Origin: Ligustrum vulgare
Taxonomy: Eukaryota; Streptophyta; Magnoliopsida; Lamiales; Oleaceae
Direction of reading: 5' to 3'
NCBI GenBank assembly: GCA_963555705.1
Contig: OY743190.1
Location: 9,957,501-10,021,500, forward strand
DNA: 64,000 bases
Each line of letters starts with the position of its first letter. The first letter of the stretch is position 1. Shown piece by piece: positions 33,730-45,288 of the stretch. The position numbers and the translations under genes were made by a program. Below the pieces are notes generated by a model. It saw only the letters and a list, made by a program, of their open reading frames with translations, ran no database searches and was not told the DNA's origin.

Positions 33730-35530
33730 TTGATATATGCACCTCAATAGTGAGGTGAAACCTCCATGATAAGGAGGTGACCATGATGAGGTAAGACCTC
33801 CATGGTGAAGTCAACCTCAGTGATGAGGTGAAACCTCCATGATAAGGAGGTGATCATGACAAGGTAAGACCTCCATGGTGAAGTCAACCTCAGTGATGAG
33901 ATGAAACCTCCATGATAAGGAGTTGACCATGATGAGCTAAAACCTCCATGGTGAATAAAACCTTAAAGAAGAGGTGAAACCTCCATGATAAGGAGGTTAC
34001 CATGATGAGGTAAGACCTCCATGGTGAATGAAATCTCAATGATGAGGTGAAACCTCCATGATCAGGAGGTGACCATGATGAGGTAAGACCTCCGTGGTGA
34101 ATAAAACCTCAATGATGAGGTGAAACCTCCATGATAAGGAGGTTACCATGATGAGGTAAGACCTCCATGGTGAATGAAATCTCAATGATGAGGTGAAACC
34201 TCCATGATCAGGAGGTGACGATGATGAGGTAAGACCTCCGTGGTGAATAAAATCTCAATGATGAGGTGAAACCTCCATGATAAGGAGGTGACCGTGATGA
34301 GGTAAGACCTCCATGGTGAATGAAACCTCAATGATAAGGTGAAACATCCATGATAAGGAGGTGACCGTGATGAGGTAAGACCTCCATAGTGAATGAAACC
34401 TCAATGATGAGGTGAAACCTCCATTATGAGGAGGTGACCATGATGAGGTAAAACCTCCATGGTGAATAAAACCTCAAAGAAGAGGTGAAACCTCCATGAT
34501 GAGGAGGTGACCGTGATGAGGTAAGATCTCTATGGTGAAGTCAACCTCAATGATGAGGTGAAACCTCCATGATGAGGAGGTGACCGTGATGAGGTAAGAT
34601 CTCTATGGTGAAGTCAACCTCAATGATGAGGTGAAACCTCCATGATGAGGAGGTGACCATGAAGAGGTAAAACCTCCATGGTGAATAAAACCTTAAAGAA
34701 GAGGTGAAACCTCCATGAAAGGAGGTTACCATGATGAGGTAAGACCTCCATGGTGAATGAAATCTCAATGATGAGGTGAAACATTCATGATCATGAGGTG
34801 ACCATAATGAGGTAAGACCTCCGTGGTGAATAAAACCTCAATGATGAGGTGAAACCTCCACGATGAGAAGGTGACCATGACGTGGTAAGACCTTCGTGGT
34901 GAATAAAAACTCAATGATGAGGTGAAACCTCCACGATGAGAAGGTGACCATGATGAGGTAAAACTTACAAGGTGAATAAAACCTCAAAGAAGAGGTGAAA
35001 CCTCCATGATGAGGAGGTGACTATGACGAGGTAAGACCTCCATGGTGAAGTGGAACATCCTTGATGAGGTGAAACCTCCATGACGAGGAGGTGACCATGA
35101 GGAGGTAAGACCTCCATGGTGAAGTGGAACCTCAATGATGAGGTGAAACCTCCATGATAAGGAGGTGACCATGACGAGGTAAGACCTCCATAGTGAAGTG
35201 GAACCTCAGTGATAAGGTGAAACCTCCATGATGAGAAGGTGACCATGACGACGTAAGACCTCCATGGTGAAGTGGAACCTCAGTGATGAGGTGAAACCTC
35301 CATGGCGAGGAGGTGACCATAATGTGGTAAAACCTCCATGGTTATGTGATCCTCAATGATGAGGTGAAACCTCCATGACAAGGATGTGATCATGTAGAGG
35401 TAAAACCACCATGGTGAAGTGGACCTTAATGACAAGGTGAGAACTCCATGGTAAGGTGCAACTACCATGATGAGGTGAAGCCTCCATGGTGAAGTTGACC
35501 CTAATGACGAGGTACACCCTCATGACTATG
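33730..35530 (+). repeat. Tandem array C: about 74-bp unit, about 24 copies
   Basis: The core ACCTCCATGATGAGGAGGT is a perfect hairpin arm pair around ATGATGA. Units also share GGTAAGACCTCCATGGTGAA. Divergence rises toward the right end (35340-35530). Long minus-strand frames in this array are products of the repetition and are not genes. Confidence 0.9.
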
Positions 35531-36409
35531 TTAAATTCCCATGACGAAGTAAAACCTTTGGAGACACGAGGGAACCAAGCCCTTGAGGTCTTCATTACTA
35601 TTACACAGGGGAGACGAGAGAACCAAGTCTTTGAGATCTTTACTGTCATTACCCGAGGGATACGACAGAATCAAGTCCATCAGGTTTTTATTATCGTTAC
35701 CCTTGAGGTAGGACATAACAACTCCCATAAGGTCCGGTCCAATCCCTGAGGTCATCTTGATTATATTCTTATCAACTAATCCAGTGCACTGAGTTACCTT
35801 CAGATTTGATATTTTGATCTATGCAAGTATGCTTTGTCAGAATTTGACTTTATGGAATTATCTGAATAAATGGACTGGCCTGAATACTTAGAAAAAAAAA
35901 TTGCAAGTAGTCAAAAGAATCAGATTCACTCTTTAAAAATAAAAATTGAAGCAATCAGCTCTTCAACTAAGCCACATCTTCAGTTGGCCACTATTTCAAC
36001 TCTTCAGCTGGATGTTATTTCAGGTCCTCAGCGGCTCTTCAACTAGTAATTATTTCAACTCCTTGACTCTTCAGCTGTCTCCTCAAATCAAGCCCTTAAA
36101 TGAAATGAAGACTTCGACTACCTGGATCAAATATAGAACAGTATGACCCAATCAAAATTTACTGATTATGGGTTCGAGGTGAACGCTTGTCACGTACAAT
36201 GGCTTCTATGTGAACTTCAATCCTTCACCTTCATCTTCCAATCGACCTAAATTATGTTTCTGGTGTGACAAGCGGACTTGGACATCGGTTCTACATATGA
36301 ATGACCAAAACAACTCAAGAAAAAAAGCAGAGTGGGCTCGAAGCAAGGGTTGGTATTTGAACAAGGTCCGAACTTAAGGTGATCATAAGTCCAGACCTTG
36401 GGGGACATT
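35531..36409 (+). other. 3' internal region of the repeat-array element
   Basis: Begins with three or four copies of a looser ~60-bp repeat containing GAGACGAGAGAACCAAG (35565-35740), then unique noncoding sequence, and ends in the polypurine tract at about 36397-36409. Confidence 0.6.
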
Positions 36410-36964
36410 TGTTGCACCCCATAAATTTGGGTCAAGGTTAAAAGTCACCTATTCAGTGGTCAACGAGCTTATTGATCAAGTTCCACGTCAAACTAAGGAT
36501 CAAGACTACTAGAGATAAACTCAAATGGTCAATATGATACTTATCTGAAGATATGGGTGAAATTGTCTATAACTATTAGAAATTGCCCCATTATGTAATT
36601 ATTAGATGAAGGATCAAATATGTAAATATGTCTACCCCCATTTTGCCTATAAATAGGGGGATTTTATGTTCATTTGAGAAAAAAAAGTATTGATTCAAAG
36701 AGAAACATTTAACTTCAAATGACTTGCAGACGTGACGCTTAGGTCCAAACGCTTGTAGACCTGAATGTCAGGTCATGCACGATGCAGACCTGAGTTGGTG
36801 ATAAGAAGTTCAACATCGTATAAATTCACATACTATCTGGAATTCAGTTATATGACCTGGTTGTTTAGCTAAAAATCTCAAAATCAAGTTATCTCAACAC
36901 GATGAGTCAAAGATCAATCCATTTTATTTGTTGATCAGCTTTGTGACAAAAAGTGACGTCAACA
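36410..36964 (+). repeat. 3' LTR of the repeat-array retrotransposon
   Basis: 555 bp, colinear with the 5' LTR except for a 9-bp insertion near 36901 and a few substitutions. The TATA box is at 36648-36655. Target duplication TGTTC follows at 36965-36969. Confidence 0.9.
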
Positions 36965-37692
36965 TGTTCCTCATCTCTTTGGTAAACCCAGTTATATAGC
37001 AATTCCCCAGCTGATATCAATAAACACAGCACATACAGAACAGGCCTAATGGAGTCCGGGAAGAAGATCGAAGCTAGTGATGCCATTGCCATATTGCCAA
37101 AGAACACCATGCAATGGAAAGGGTAAGTTGAGGTGTTACCGCGTAAATCAGACCTCAGTTTCATGCCATGTGCCAAAAAAACATACATTAAGAACCCAAC
37201 AATTGCCATATAAATGGTTTTGGAGTAAGTTATAAATGGACTTTTTTCTTTCCCCTGATATTTCACCTGCAAGAATGAAAGCAACGTACGAATAATGACA
37301 TCGACGGTTTTGTCAGTGGAAGTGATAGTAAAGCCTATATGGAAGATATACAGAATCTTGGATATCATAAAGACTGTGGCAGCACATAATTGTGCCCCGG
37401 TGAAGTTGAGAAAAGTCATTCCCCTTGTAGCATTCGCGACTGGATTTTCAAATCCTACAAAAAAGAAGAGAAAAGGTTTAAGCAAGTAAAGATCTGTGAA
37501 ACAAAATTGTATAGAAGTAGAAAAACTTAAGCAGCGTACGAGAAATGTTCTCACTCATCATCATCGCTCTTGCCCCAATATAGTGTTCTCACTTTCCCCT
37601 CCCTTAGATAAACGGATCTGTATGAGAATTTGCCTGTGAGAGAGAGAAAGGAAGAGAGGAATGGAAGGATATGTTCATAAATGATATTGACT

Positions 37693-37702
37693 CATATAAA
37701 TA
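37693..37702 (-). promoter_or_regulatory. Possible TATA element of the membrane protein gene
   Basis: The minus strand reads TATTTATATG about 130 bases upstream of the first ATG; a CT-rich leader (37620-37670) lies between. The TIR MITE begins only 58 bp further upstream. Confidence 0.3.
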
Positions 37703-37759
37703 CGGTCAGGTTAGGGATAAACTTTTCAACATCGTCAGGAATTTGTGTGGCGAATCCGC

Positions 37760-38770
37760 CTTAGGAGCATAATAACTGTAGAAGAGATGGTAGAAAGCAG
37801 AAGTATTTCATTTTTGTCTGCTTTCTACCATTCTAAGTGGACAGAGAAAAATGAAATCATTTTTCTCTGCCATGTCATCATAAAGGCAGAGAAATATTTC
37901 ATTTTTGTGTGCTTTCTACCATTCTAAGTGGACAGAGAAAAATGTCATTTTTCTTTGCCATGTCATGGTAGATTTTCTCTGCCTTCTTTTGTCTGCCTTC
38001 TACCATAACGTGGCAGAGAAAAAAGATCTGCCTTCTATGCCATGTCATGGTAGAAATAGAGGTGGCAATGGGTTGAGTCAAGCCGGTTCTGTCCATGGCT
38101 CGCAATGCTCGGCTCATCAAACTGTCGAGCCGAGCAACGAGCTCGGGTCAAATGAACAGAGCTTAGGCTCGACTCGTTTAACCCTGGCCGAGCTCGGCTC
38201 GTTTAGCTCGTTTTTTTTTTTTTTTTTATAATAAACCTCTCTTACCGTTTTTTTTTTAAAAAAAACCCATCTTGTCTTACCGTCTTAAGTTTATTTAGTC
38301 GACAATCTTCGATAGCTAAAATATTTGAAATCTTGTATACTAATAAGTATAAGTATAATATTAATAACTAATAAGTAATAAGTTATGTATTAAATAAATT
38401 ATTAATAACTTAATAAGTAAAAAAACAATGTTTTTTTTTTTTTTTTTTCAACGTGAAAAAACGACAATTAATTTTTTTTTTTTTTTTACACGAACCGGCA
38501 AGCCGCTCGGCACGAGCTCGTGCCAACGAGCCGCTCGTGGTTCAACTACATTGTTTGGCTCGTCCACGAGCTCGTCCGTTTGACGAGCCGAGCCGATCCG
38601 CCCTCGGCTCGTGTTTTCGCGAGCCGAGCCGACGAGCGGCTCGACCCGTTTGCCACCTCTAGGTAGAAGGCAGAGAAATTTCTCTACTTTCTATTATAGA
38701 AGGCAGAGAAAAATGATTTTCTTGTTTCTCTACCCTCTACCATCTCTTCTACAGTTATTATGCTCCTAAG
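37760..38770. mobile_element. TIR MITE with near-perfect 35-bp terminal inverted repeats, host of a nested hAT MITE
   Basis: The left end CTTAGGAGCATAATAACTG and the reversed right end are identical for about 35 bases. The interior is built from repeated inverted and direct copies of GGTAGAA/GGCAGAGAAAAAT text that would fold extensively. Tip GGAG with TTA on the left and TAA on the right points to PIF/Harbinger or, reading TA only, Tc1/mariner. Without the nested insert it is about 400 bp. Confidence 0.75.
38057..38661. mobile_element. hAT-type MITE nested in the TIR MITE, 605 bp
   Basis: The tips are TAGAGGTGGCAATGGG and, reversed, TAGAGGTGGCAAACGGG. 8-bp flanks GGTAGAAA (38049-38056) and GGTAGAAG (38662-38669) differ at one base. 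Subterminal regions carry many copies of CGAGC/GCTCG in both orientations. No transposase. Confidence 0.8.
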
Positions 38771-38829
38771 ACTACAGTTCTATTCCTATTTTGGTGACAT
38801 TTTATTTTATTTTATTTTATTTTTGATGA

Positions 38830-39130
38830 AGACATGTTTGTTAATGAGTTTCTAAAAGACAAGTTTATAATAAGAAGATTTTTGTTAAAAGTGTAATCTC
38901 TCTGTTTGTTAAAATTTTGTGTTTAAAAATATATTTTTTATGTTTTCTAGGTAAGATGTGCGATTAAAATGTTTGTTAAAATTTTAGTGTTTAAAAACAT
39001 ATTTTTTTTTATATTTTCTAGATAAAAAGTGTGGTTGAAAAGTGGAGAGAAAAAATATGTGTAATTAATAAATGATTTGAAAAATTATGTTATTTAAAAA
39101 CATTTTATTTTTTTTTTTCCTTTCGTCAAA
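38830..39130 (+). repeat. Dispersed repeat related to 41150-41300, with an internal duplication
   Basis: Shares TTTTTATGTTTTCTAG and GTGTGGTTGAAAAGTGGAGAG with 41150-41300. Here the first 60 bases occur twice in a row (38900-38960, 38970-39030). Similar text in reverse appears at 30160-30250. Probably an old MITE. Confidence 0.5.
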
Positions 39131-39300
39131 TAGAGGCTAAAGTAGAAGAAACTGTCAAACTTTCTCAATTTCGTAAGCATATTCTATAGGAGTCGAAGAC
39201 CCACATACATGTCTTTGAATTAAGAAGACTTACAAAAATAAAAAATAAAAAGCTGTGACTGGAAGGAAGCTTTTAGTTTTGGCACATTCACGCAACAACA

Positions 39301-39670
39301 AAATCATGGAATAAAAGGTGCTCTAATTCTTGTATTGTTGTTGTTTGATTCTATTTATTGTATTAGATGATGTATATTGTGATTGTTCAGATTGTATCTT
39401 GAAGGTGTGTATTGTGTTACCTCTTAATTTAGGGCAAGAAACTAAAGAAAAAATATTTTATTCCTATTATTTGGTAATAATGAAATTGTCGGTTTGTCAT
39501 GTAGATTTTTTATTCTTACGACGTTAAATAATTATTAATGTTATCGCATTGGTATTTAAATATTTAAATATTTTATTATTTGGATTGTCTTATTTGAGTT
39601 ATGAATTCCTAATTTAATCACACGGAGTTTTTTGAAAAATATTTTTAGCATTGCCAATTGTTACTTGTGG
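39301..39670 (+). repeat. Diverged Copia LTR fragment
   Basis: Aligns with the 3' half of the Copia LTR at 52364-53172, for example TTAGATGATGTATATTGTG, GACGTTAAATAATTATT and TTTAATCACACG, but with many more differences than the two LTRs of that element show between themselves. It is an older relic of the same family. Confidence 0.7.
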
Positions 39671-39746
39671 TGATAATAGATTCTACTAGTAGTTTTATTT
39701 CCCAACATTTTTTTGGGTGTGAATAGAATTTGAATACATCTGCAAA

Positions 39747-41700
39747 TCTTATTTTAATATATATAAAAGTAGAATAGCCTTAACCAAAATACACACATAG
39801 TTTTTCGTTAAAAAAATTATAAATTTGGAACTTTTTTTTCTAAAAAATAGTATATTAAATATTTTAGCAATTATTGTTTTACATGTGTCATTAATTGCAA
39901 TGACATCCGTGCTATGTTATAAGTAACATCAAAATGTTATTTTTTCTATTTTATTATTATTGTTTTAATAATTATTATATTATTTTAAAATCGAAAAATA
40001 TGTAACATGGGTGTCAAATTAAAGATTACAGTAAGAAGTTTAATGCAAGCTAACAAGTGAGAGCAAATTGTAAATATGTTGTCCGTAAAATCATATCAAA
40101 ATTAAAGGTAAAGTTTTATCTTATATTTCTTATTTTTCTTCAATATCTAATTCATTTTAAATTATATCATTTAAGTCCTATAATATTATCTATAATTAGT
40201 TAACTAAATTCATTTTATCCATAAATGATTAATTTATGTTCTGATTTTTTCTCATCAAATTAAAATAAGTAATAACTATACGAATTTTTAAGGCAAATCC
40301 AATTAAATTGAATTAATTTTACAAACTTAAGATTTTTTCAATTCATTCATTATTTTCACATTATTTTTATTTATTTACTGATTTCGTTCATTTTTCTATT
40401 TTTCATTATAAATTTAAATAACTAAAATATGCAAAAATATATTATAAATTTTAATAATTAGTTCATATAATTTCTATAAAACAATTGATCAACCAACAAT
40501 TTTTATTAAAATAATAATGTAACAATATAAATAAAGAAATTGTCAGTATGAAAAAAGAAAAATCAATTAAAGTAACAATATTTATAAAATTGATGATTCT
40601 TTTTTTGAAAAAACACTTGAAATTAATAATTAATACTTAAAAAATCAAATTATACAAAAAAAATCTATCCTACCCCTCTTAGGAAGAATATGATGAACAA
40701 CAATAAATGAAAAAAAAAAAGCGTCGATCTTAAGTAAAATATGTAATTAGTTGAGTTTTGCACATGTATTGTATGAGCCCAATTTTGTAGTTCAAAGTTT
40801 TAAAAAAAAATAAAATTCCATTTATTGAACGTTAAATCCAGAAATGGAGTTGATATGTTCACGGTACAATCACTAAAACATTTAATTCATGACTTGTTTT
40901 GCCGTAAAGATGATAAAACAATTCAACGGTTTACAATTTTATTAAAATTTTATCTTAATATTATTATTTTATTATATTATAAGTTTATCACGAGTAAGTT
41001 TAACAAATTGCGACATTTAATTTAAGTTTTAGCAATTTTTTATTTTTCAAAATGTTTGGTAAATTTTGTTCGTAATGTATTTGTTTTTTTACATGTAATG
41101 TAACGAAATATTTGTTTAATATATTTAAATATCAATTATTATATTAAGATAGTTAGCCTTTGTTTGTTAAAAAATTTTTGTTTAAAAACATATTTTTTTA
41201 TGTTTTCTAGATAAAATGTGTGGTCGAAAAATGGAGAGAGAAAATGTGTGTAGTTAAAAAGTGATTTAGAGAATTGTGTAGGAAAAAAACATGTTTGCCA
41301 AATACTACAAATTCTTGTAGTGCTATACGGGGAGTCGATAAATTAATTCTGTAAATGTCTATTAACCTCTTTATTTCATTTTATGATTTTAAAATTGTAA
41401 ACATTTCAACATTTAAAATCAAAAAAGCGTGCTCGACTTCAGTCATCAAATCAAAATTTTAAAGTACAGAATAAATCACATGTTCATATCTTATTTCACC
41501 TAAATATACTAAGAAAACTAGAGAATGAATAACTAGTTGTTAAAAAATATGCAAGTCGCAATTTTATGTTTTAATTTTTTTTTGAATATTTTTCATTATA
41601 TATGAATGCACAATTTATGTTGGGCATTGTATTTTTACAACTTATTCAACAAATAATTGTCAATTATATCTTACATGCATTGCACGGGTGCGATTATTAG
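39747..41700 (+). mobile_element. Non-autonomous Helitron, about 1.95 kb
   Basis: The right end GCACGGGTGCGATTATTAG carries a short GCAC/GTGC hairpin a few bases before TTAG and is followed by T, as in Helitron termini (though CTAG rather than TTAG is usual). The left end begins TC within TCTTATTTTAATATATATAA. No coding frame is supported. A related copy lies on the other strand at 58985-59510. Immediately after, at 41701, a second sequence begins TCTATATAATATATTAAAG, which looks like another Helitron 5' end. Confidence 0.55.
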
Positions 41701-42370
41701 TCTATATAATATATTAAAGTAGCTGAGTCAATGGTAGTCAACAATACAGTTTTCCGTCAAAACTCTTGTGCTACGTGAAGAATTTTTTTTTCTTTTTTCG
41801 ATTTTTGGGTACTTCAATATTTATCTTATTCACACTGCTCATATCCTCTACCCAATAATCAACTTCAAAACTCACTTCAAAAATAGTTGGGCCTTCAATA
41901 TTTATTTATCATTTTCAAAATCGCCGACGTCTACTTACATTCTTTAATATTTATTGTGTTTACATGACTTCTATTTCCCTGCCCCCTAATCACACTGAAA
42001 AGCCAATTATTTTTATTTTTTTTTCCTTTTTCATTTTTTAGAATTTGTTTTGCTTTTTTTCTTTTTCTCTTTTTCAAAATCTGTTTATTCATTTTTGTTT
42101 TCTATATCCTATTTTTTTTTCCCGTTTCTCAATGTTCAACCTCTTTCATTTCTGCTATATATAATTATTATGAAGATGTACACAATAATAAAAGATTTAA
42201 ATAAAGAGTTATTTATTTAAAAAATGTGTACTGTTTAACATGACCCCTCCATTCTATCTTTTATTTATCACGTTTTATGATTCAAAGTTTCTGGTGCGAT
42301 GGTAATGTTTATTAGTTATTAATATTACAAACGAGTTGAAAATAAAAAATCGTAAATTATTTTTTGAAAA
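41701..42370 (+). other. Possible Helitron 5' end, then AT-rich sequence
   Basis: TCTATATAATATATTAAAG resembles plant Helitron 5' termini and abuts the preceding Helitron's 3' end. The rest to 42370 is T-rich with no frame. No matching 3' end could be found, so the second element may be truncated. Confidence 0.4.
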
Positions 42371-42374
42371 AGTA

Positions 42375-44770
42375 AAAAGGATTGGCACCTGGAAACTTTT
42401 TGTATGCATCCATCCAAGATAAAAAAATACTTTGGTTTACAATAGGTCTCTTCATTACTTCATCAATTGAATCCAGATCCAAAAAAATGATATTTTGCTC
42501 GTTTGGAAGATGAAAGCTTAATCGTTCAACTTGAGGATCTTTTTACTGAATGTCAAATTTAAAAATTCTCCACATAGCCTCGCATGCAGAAATATATCTA
42601 ATATCATAAAACATATTGATCTCGTCCACATCTTTTACTGAGCCATCGTCATCAAAACTTTGATTAAAAAAAAAGCAGTAACGCGATCATGTCCTTTGTT
42701 AACATACTTGAATAAGTACTTGATCGATCGAGACTAATTACACCATTCAACATTCATATGTGCACCGTACTTAAGTAAAAAAATCGATTATGGGGAACCA
42801 CATATCTGTTATCAAGTTCAATACCATTCTTGGTTACGTGTCTTGTCATTCCTTCTTTTATACACTGGATAACCATCCTCATCAATATTGGTAGACTCAA
42901 TAAATCTTTTGGGAAAGTGCTTTGTGCACCGACCATCAACCATACATTGTGATGAACTCCTTAAATTGCCACATGGTCCATGCACAATAAAATCTTTTAC
43001 GGCATTGTAATAGTGAGGATTTGAATCTTGATCAAGAATCTCTGCCGATATAATACAATCAATATCTGACTCCGTTGGATGTTTATCTTCTGCAGCAAGA
43101 AACAATAAAATATGTACATGCAGAAGGCCGCGCTTCTGAAACTCGACTGTATATATAATTGCAAATTATTTCAAGTTAATGAGCTTTTAGAAACATATTA
43201 TGAAATTAAAAACAAATTACCAATGTGCAAAGTAACCATATGGATCAATACATAATTTTTCTAAAAATTCACCTGATCTTACATTTCCAAATATCTTGTT
43301 CTTTCTAAGATCTTTAATCAGATGATCTAATTTCATTTTGAAGACCCTGCAAACAATGTCTGGCCTATCATCGGGTTTCAGTCCTCCACTTCCTACAAAT
43401 TGTGTTATCTCCGACCATTTAAGATTGCACGTAAATGTGATGAAAAGATCTGGATATCCAACCATTTACATTTCACCATGGAATATTGATAATTTTGGAT
43501 CATATAACGCGCATCGCCTGTATAACTTGCTGGTAATACAACACGTTTACTCTGCGTAGATGGATTTGTCCCCCCTCTCATCACTACATCAGCCAACCCA
43601 CAATATAAATCTGCTCTCAATCACTTTTGATTAAAGCGTATATAAGCCAAGCGTGACTACTCAATCATTGTGTATGCATCAACTACAAACGGTTAAAAAA
43701 GCCTCCTGGTAAACATAATATAGGGGGACTCACATCTCCTTTCTTGTAATCTGTACGCGAACCACTCTAGCATGCTCACATATTTCCTTCCTTTTTCACT
43801 TGCCTGGATAAGTGGGATATTATCTTGGTCATAGGGGAAAAGCAACAGATATTGTAAACCCAAATATGATGGATGCAATTCACTTATGCGCTTTAATTCT
43901 CCTGACAGAGTCTTTACCACAATGTCCCTTTCACGAGGAGATGATTCAAAATCACCAAAAATTAATCCGGCAACCTCATTGGCAGTTGGTTTGTTGTACC
44001 TTCATGTTTTATCATCTCTCTTCCCAATTAATTTAAACCGCACATTCGAGCATTTTTTTATCTCTATAGTTGCTTTTCTAAAGGACTGTACAAGACACTG
44101 TTTGCATCGAGGATAACCTTCAAATTTGATACAATTTGTGCATGAAGATTGTTGTTCTCAATATGTTGCTTAATGATCAAAATAAATAAAAAATAAAAAT
44201 TACAATGAAGGTTTGACGACATTAAGAGTATTAGAATAGAAAAACAAAACATCCAAAAAATATAGAAATTTTAGAAATGATTTCTCCACAATAAGAATTG
44301 GACAACGCAGGATTACTAACGTCACGAATCGCAATCAATTTTCAACTTCATTCTCAGTGTCATAGATGTACAACTGCTCAAATTTTGGAGCTGATCCCTC
44401 AATTGGCATCAAGCTACCAATTAAGTGATAATTTTGCCCATACAGTCTAAAAGCAGGTAGGGGAATTCCCTTTATTTAAGTTCAAGTCAATCTTCCTACC
44501 CATCGAAGTGAAGCAAGACATATTGTTATACAATCTGATATTTTCAACAAAGTGCATACTTTGATCACTCACGCCATAGAGTAAGTCCTCCAATACTTGA
44601 GGAGGATTTTACATTGGTGGAAACTTCACTTTTCCGCCCATACAACACAATGGGAACTTTGGCATTCTAGATTTGTAGTATACTTAGATTTTCTCTCTTC
44701 ATACCAAGAAATTGCTCCACAAAATTGGCATTCATGGCATGGTCACCAAAATCTAAATATTCTACAAAGT
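42375..44770 (-). pseudogene. Helitron Rep gene (helitron-like N domain), no helicase part
   Basis: Minus-strand pieces in order give the upstream domain (CQFCGA-like remnants at 44600-44760), LHPSYLGLQYLLLFPYDQDN (43830-43890), a block with MVGYPDLFITFTCNLKW (43415-43465), an intron at about 43150-43218 with GT..AG, then VEFQKRGLLHVHILLFLAAE with the HUH motif His-Val-His at 43112-43120, RCTKHFPK, VVPHNRFFYL, and KYLFKYVNKGHDR, whose two Tyr (42716-42718, 42704-42706) fit the two-tyrosine active site. After about 42375 the frame ends with LSWMDAYKKFPGA; the helicase domain is absent. Rep would nick and rejoin DNA during rolling-circle transposition. Several stops and frameshifts make this copy inactive. 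Confidence 0.85.
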
Positions 44771-44984
44771 ATAAATGTAAACTTAAGTTATGATTATTGA
44801 TAAATTATAATCATAATTTTATTATGACAAAAAATATACATGTTATTATAAGGAAAAAAAAGAAATATAATCACGAAATAAACATCATATGCAACATCAA
44901 CACTAATTAAATGACAAACAAACAACAATTGGAAGAATAAAAATACTAAAGGTGAAAAATTACATATTTAAGTACAAACGAACC

Positions 44985-45156
44985 TTCGTAGAGATTACCC
45001 TTAACACTATCAACATGTTCTTCTGTAAAACATGAAATAAAATACATGATTGACTTAAAAGAATTAAAAAGTATAGTAAGCAAATAACACCTAAAATATG
45101 TATTGCTCATTGTACCATTAGACTTGCCCTCGTCTTTGCTCACAATGTCTAGCACT
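44985..45156 (-). CDS. Two small candidate exons between the array and Rep
   Basis: On the minus strand 45086-45156 (after TTTAG, ending at GGTGTT) and 44985-45027 (after TTTTACAG, starting GAAGAACATG) are bounded by splice-like sites and read DIVSKDEGKSNGT and EEHVDSVKGNLYEG. They are probably exons of the same Helitron-linked transcript. Support is only positional. Confidence 0.3.
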
Positions 45157-45288
45157 AAATGATAAATAAATTAAAAAATATATAAATTTAGTAGTATTCT
45201 ATATAGCAGAATCATATATAGAAAACAACTTTAAATTATAAAAAAAATTAACATCACAGGGGTACACAACATAAAAGTAAATGCTTAC

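Larger units (their letters stand above)
30842..36964 (+). mobile_element. Non-autonomous LTR retrotransposon built of three tandem-repeat arrays
   Basis: LTRs 30842-31387 and 36410-36964 run TGTTGCACC..GTCAACA, with the TGTTC duplication outside. A primer-site-like TTGGCGCTAGAAGGAGGG follows the 5' LTR and the polypurine tract CTTGGGGGACATT precedes the 3' LTR. The interior begins with a gag-like remnant (about 31470-31650), then arrays with units of about 104, 59 and 74 bp. No protease, reverse transcriptase or integrase is present. The LTRs differ by only a few substitutions and two or three small indels, so the insertion is recent by comparison with the other elements. It must be mobilised by a partner, most likely a Tat/Ogre-type Gypsy judged by layout; that assignment is inference. 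Confidence 0.9.
30722..37564 (-). pseudogene. Two-exon multi-pass membrane protein gene split by an LTR retrotransposon
   Basis: Exon 1 is 37540-37564 (three tandem ATG codons, then SENIS), ending at a GT donor. An 85-bp intron follows with acceptor TTTTTTGTAG. Exon 2 starts at 37454 and runs to the insertion at 36965, then resumes at 30836 and ends in TAA at 30722-30724. With the retrotransposon and one TGTTC copy discounted, the frame is continuous over 209 codons. The product has four or five hydrophobic segments (about residues 28-50, 84-106, 118-140, 143-160 and a weaker one near 185), a basic loop near KYQGKEK, and ends in a polar tail. I do not recognise the family; it could be a plant-specific endomembrane protein. 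In the present state translation would run from residue 172 into the LTR, losing the last 37 residues. Transcription may still occur. Confidence 0.75.

Noticed and set aside
34547..35755. Several overlapping minus-strand frames of 60-98 codons rich in His, Trp and Ser
   Set aside because: They arise only because the 74-bp array unit is open in some phases. The peptides repeat with the DNA and have no independent support.
43338..44116. Plus-strand frames of 73-76 codons
   Set aside because: They are antisense shadows of the Helitron Rep gene, which has clear family motifs on the minus strand.
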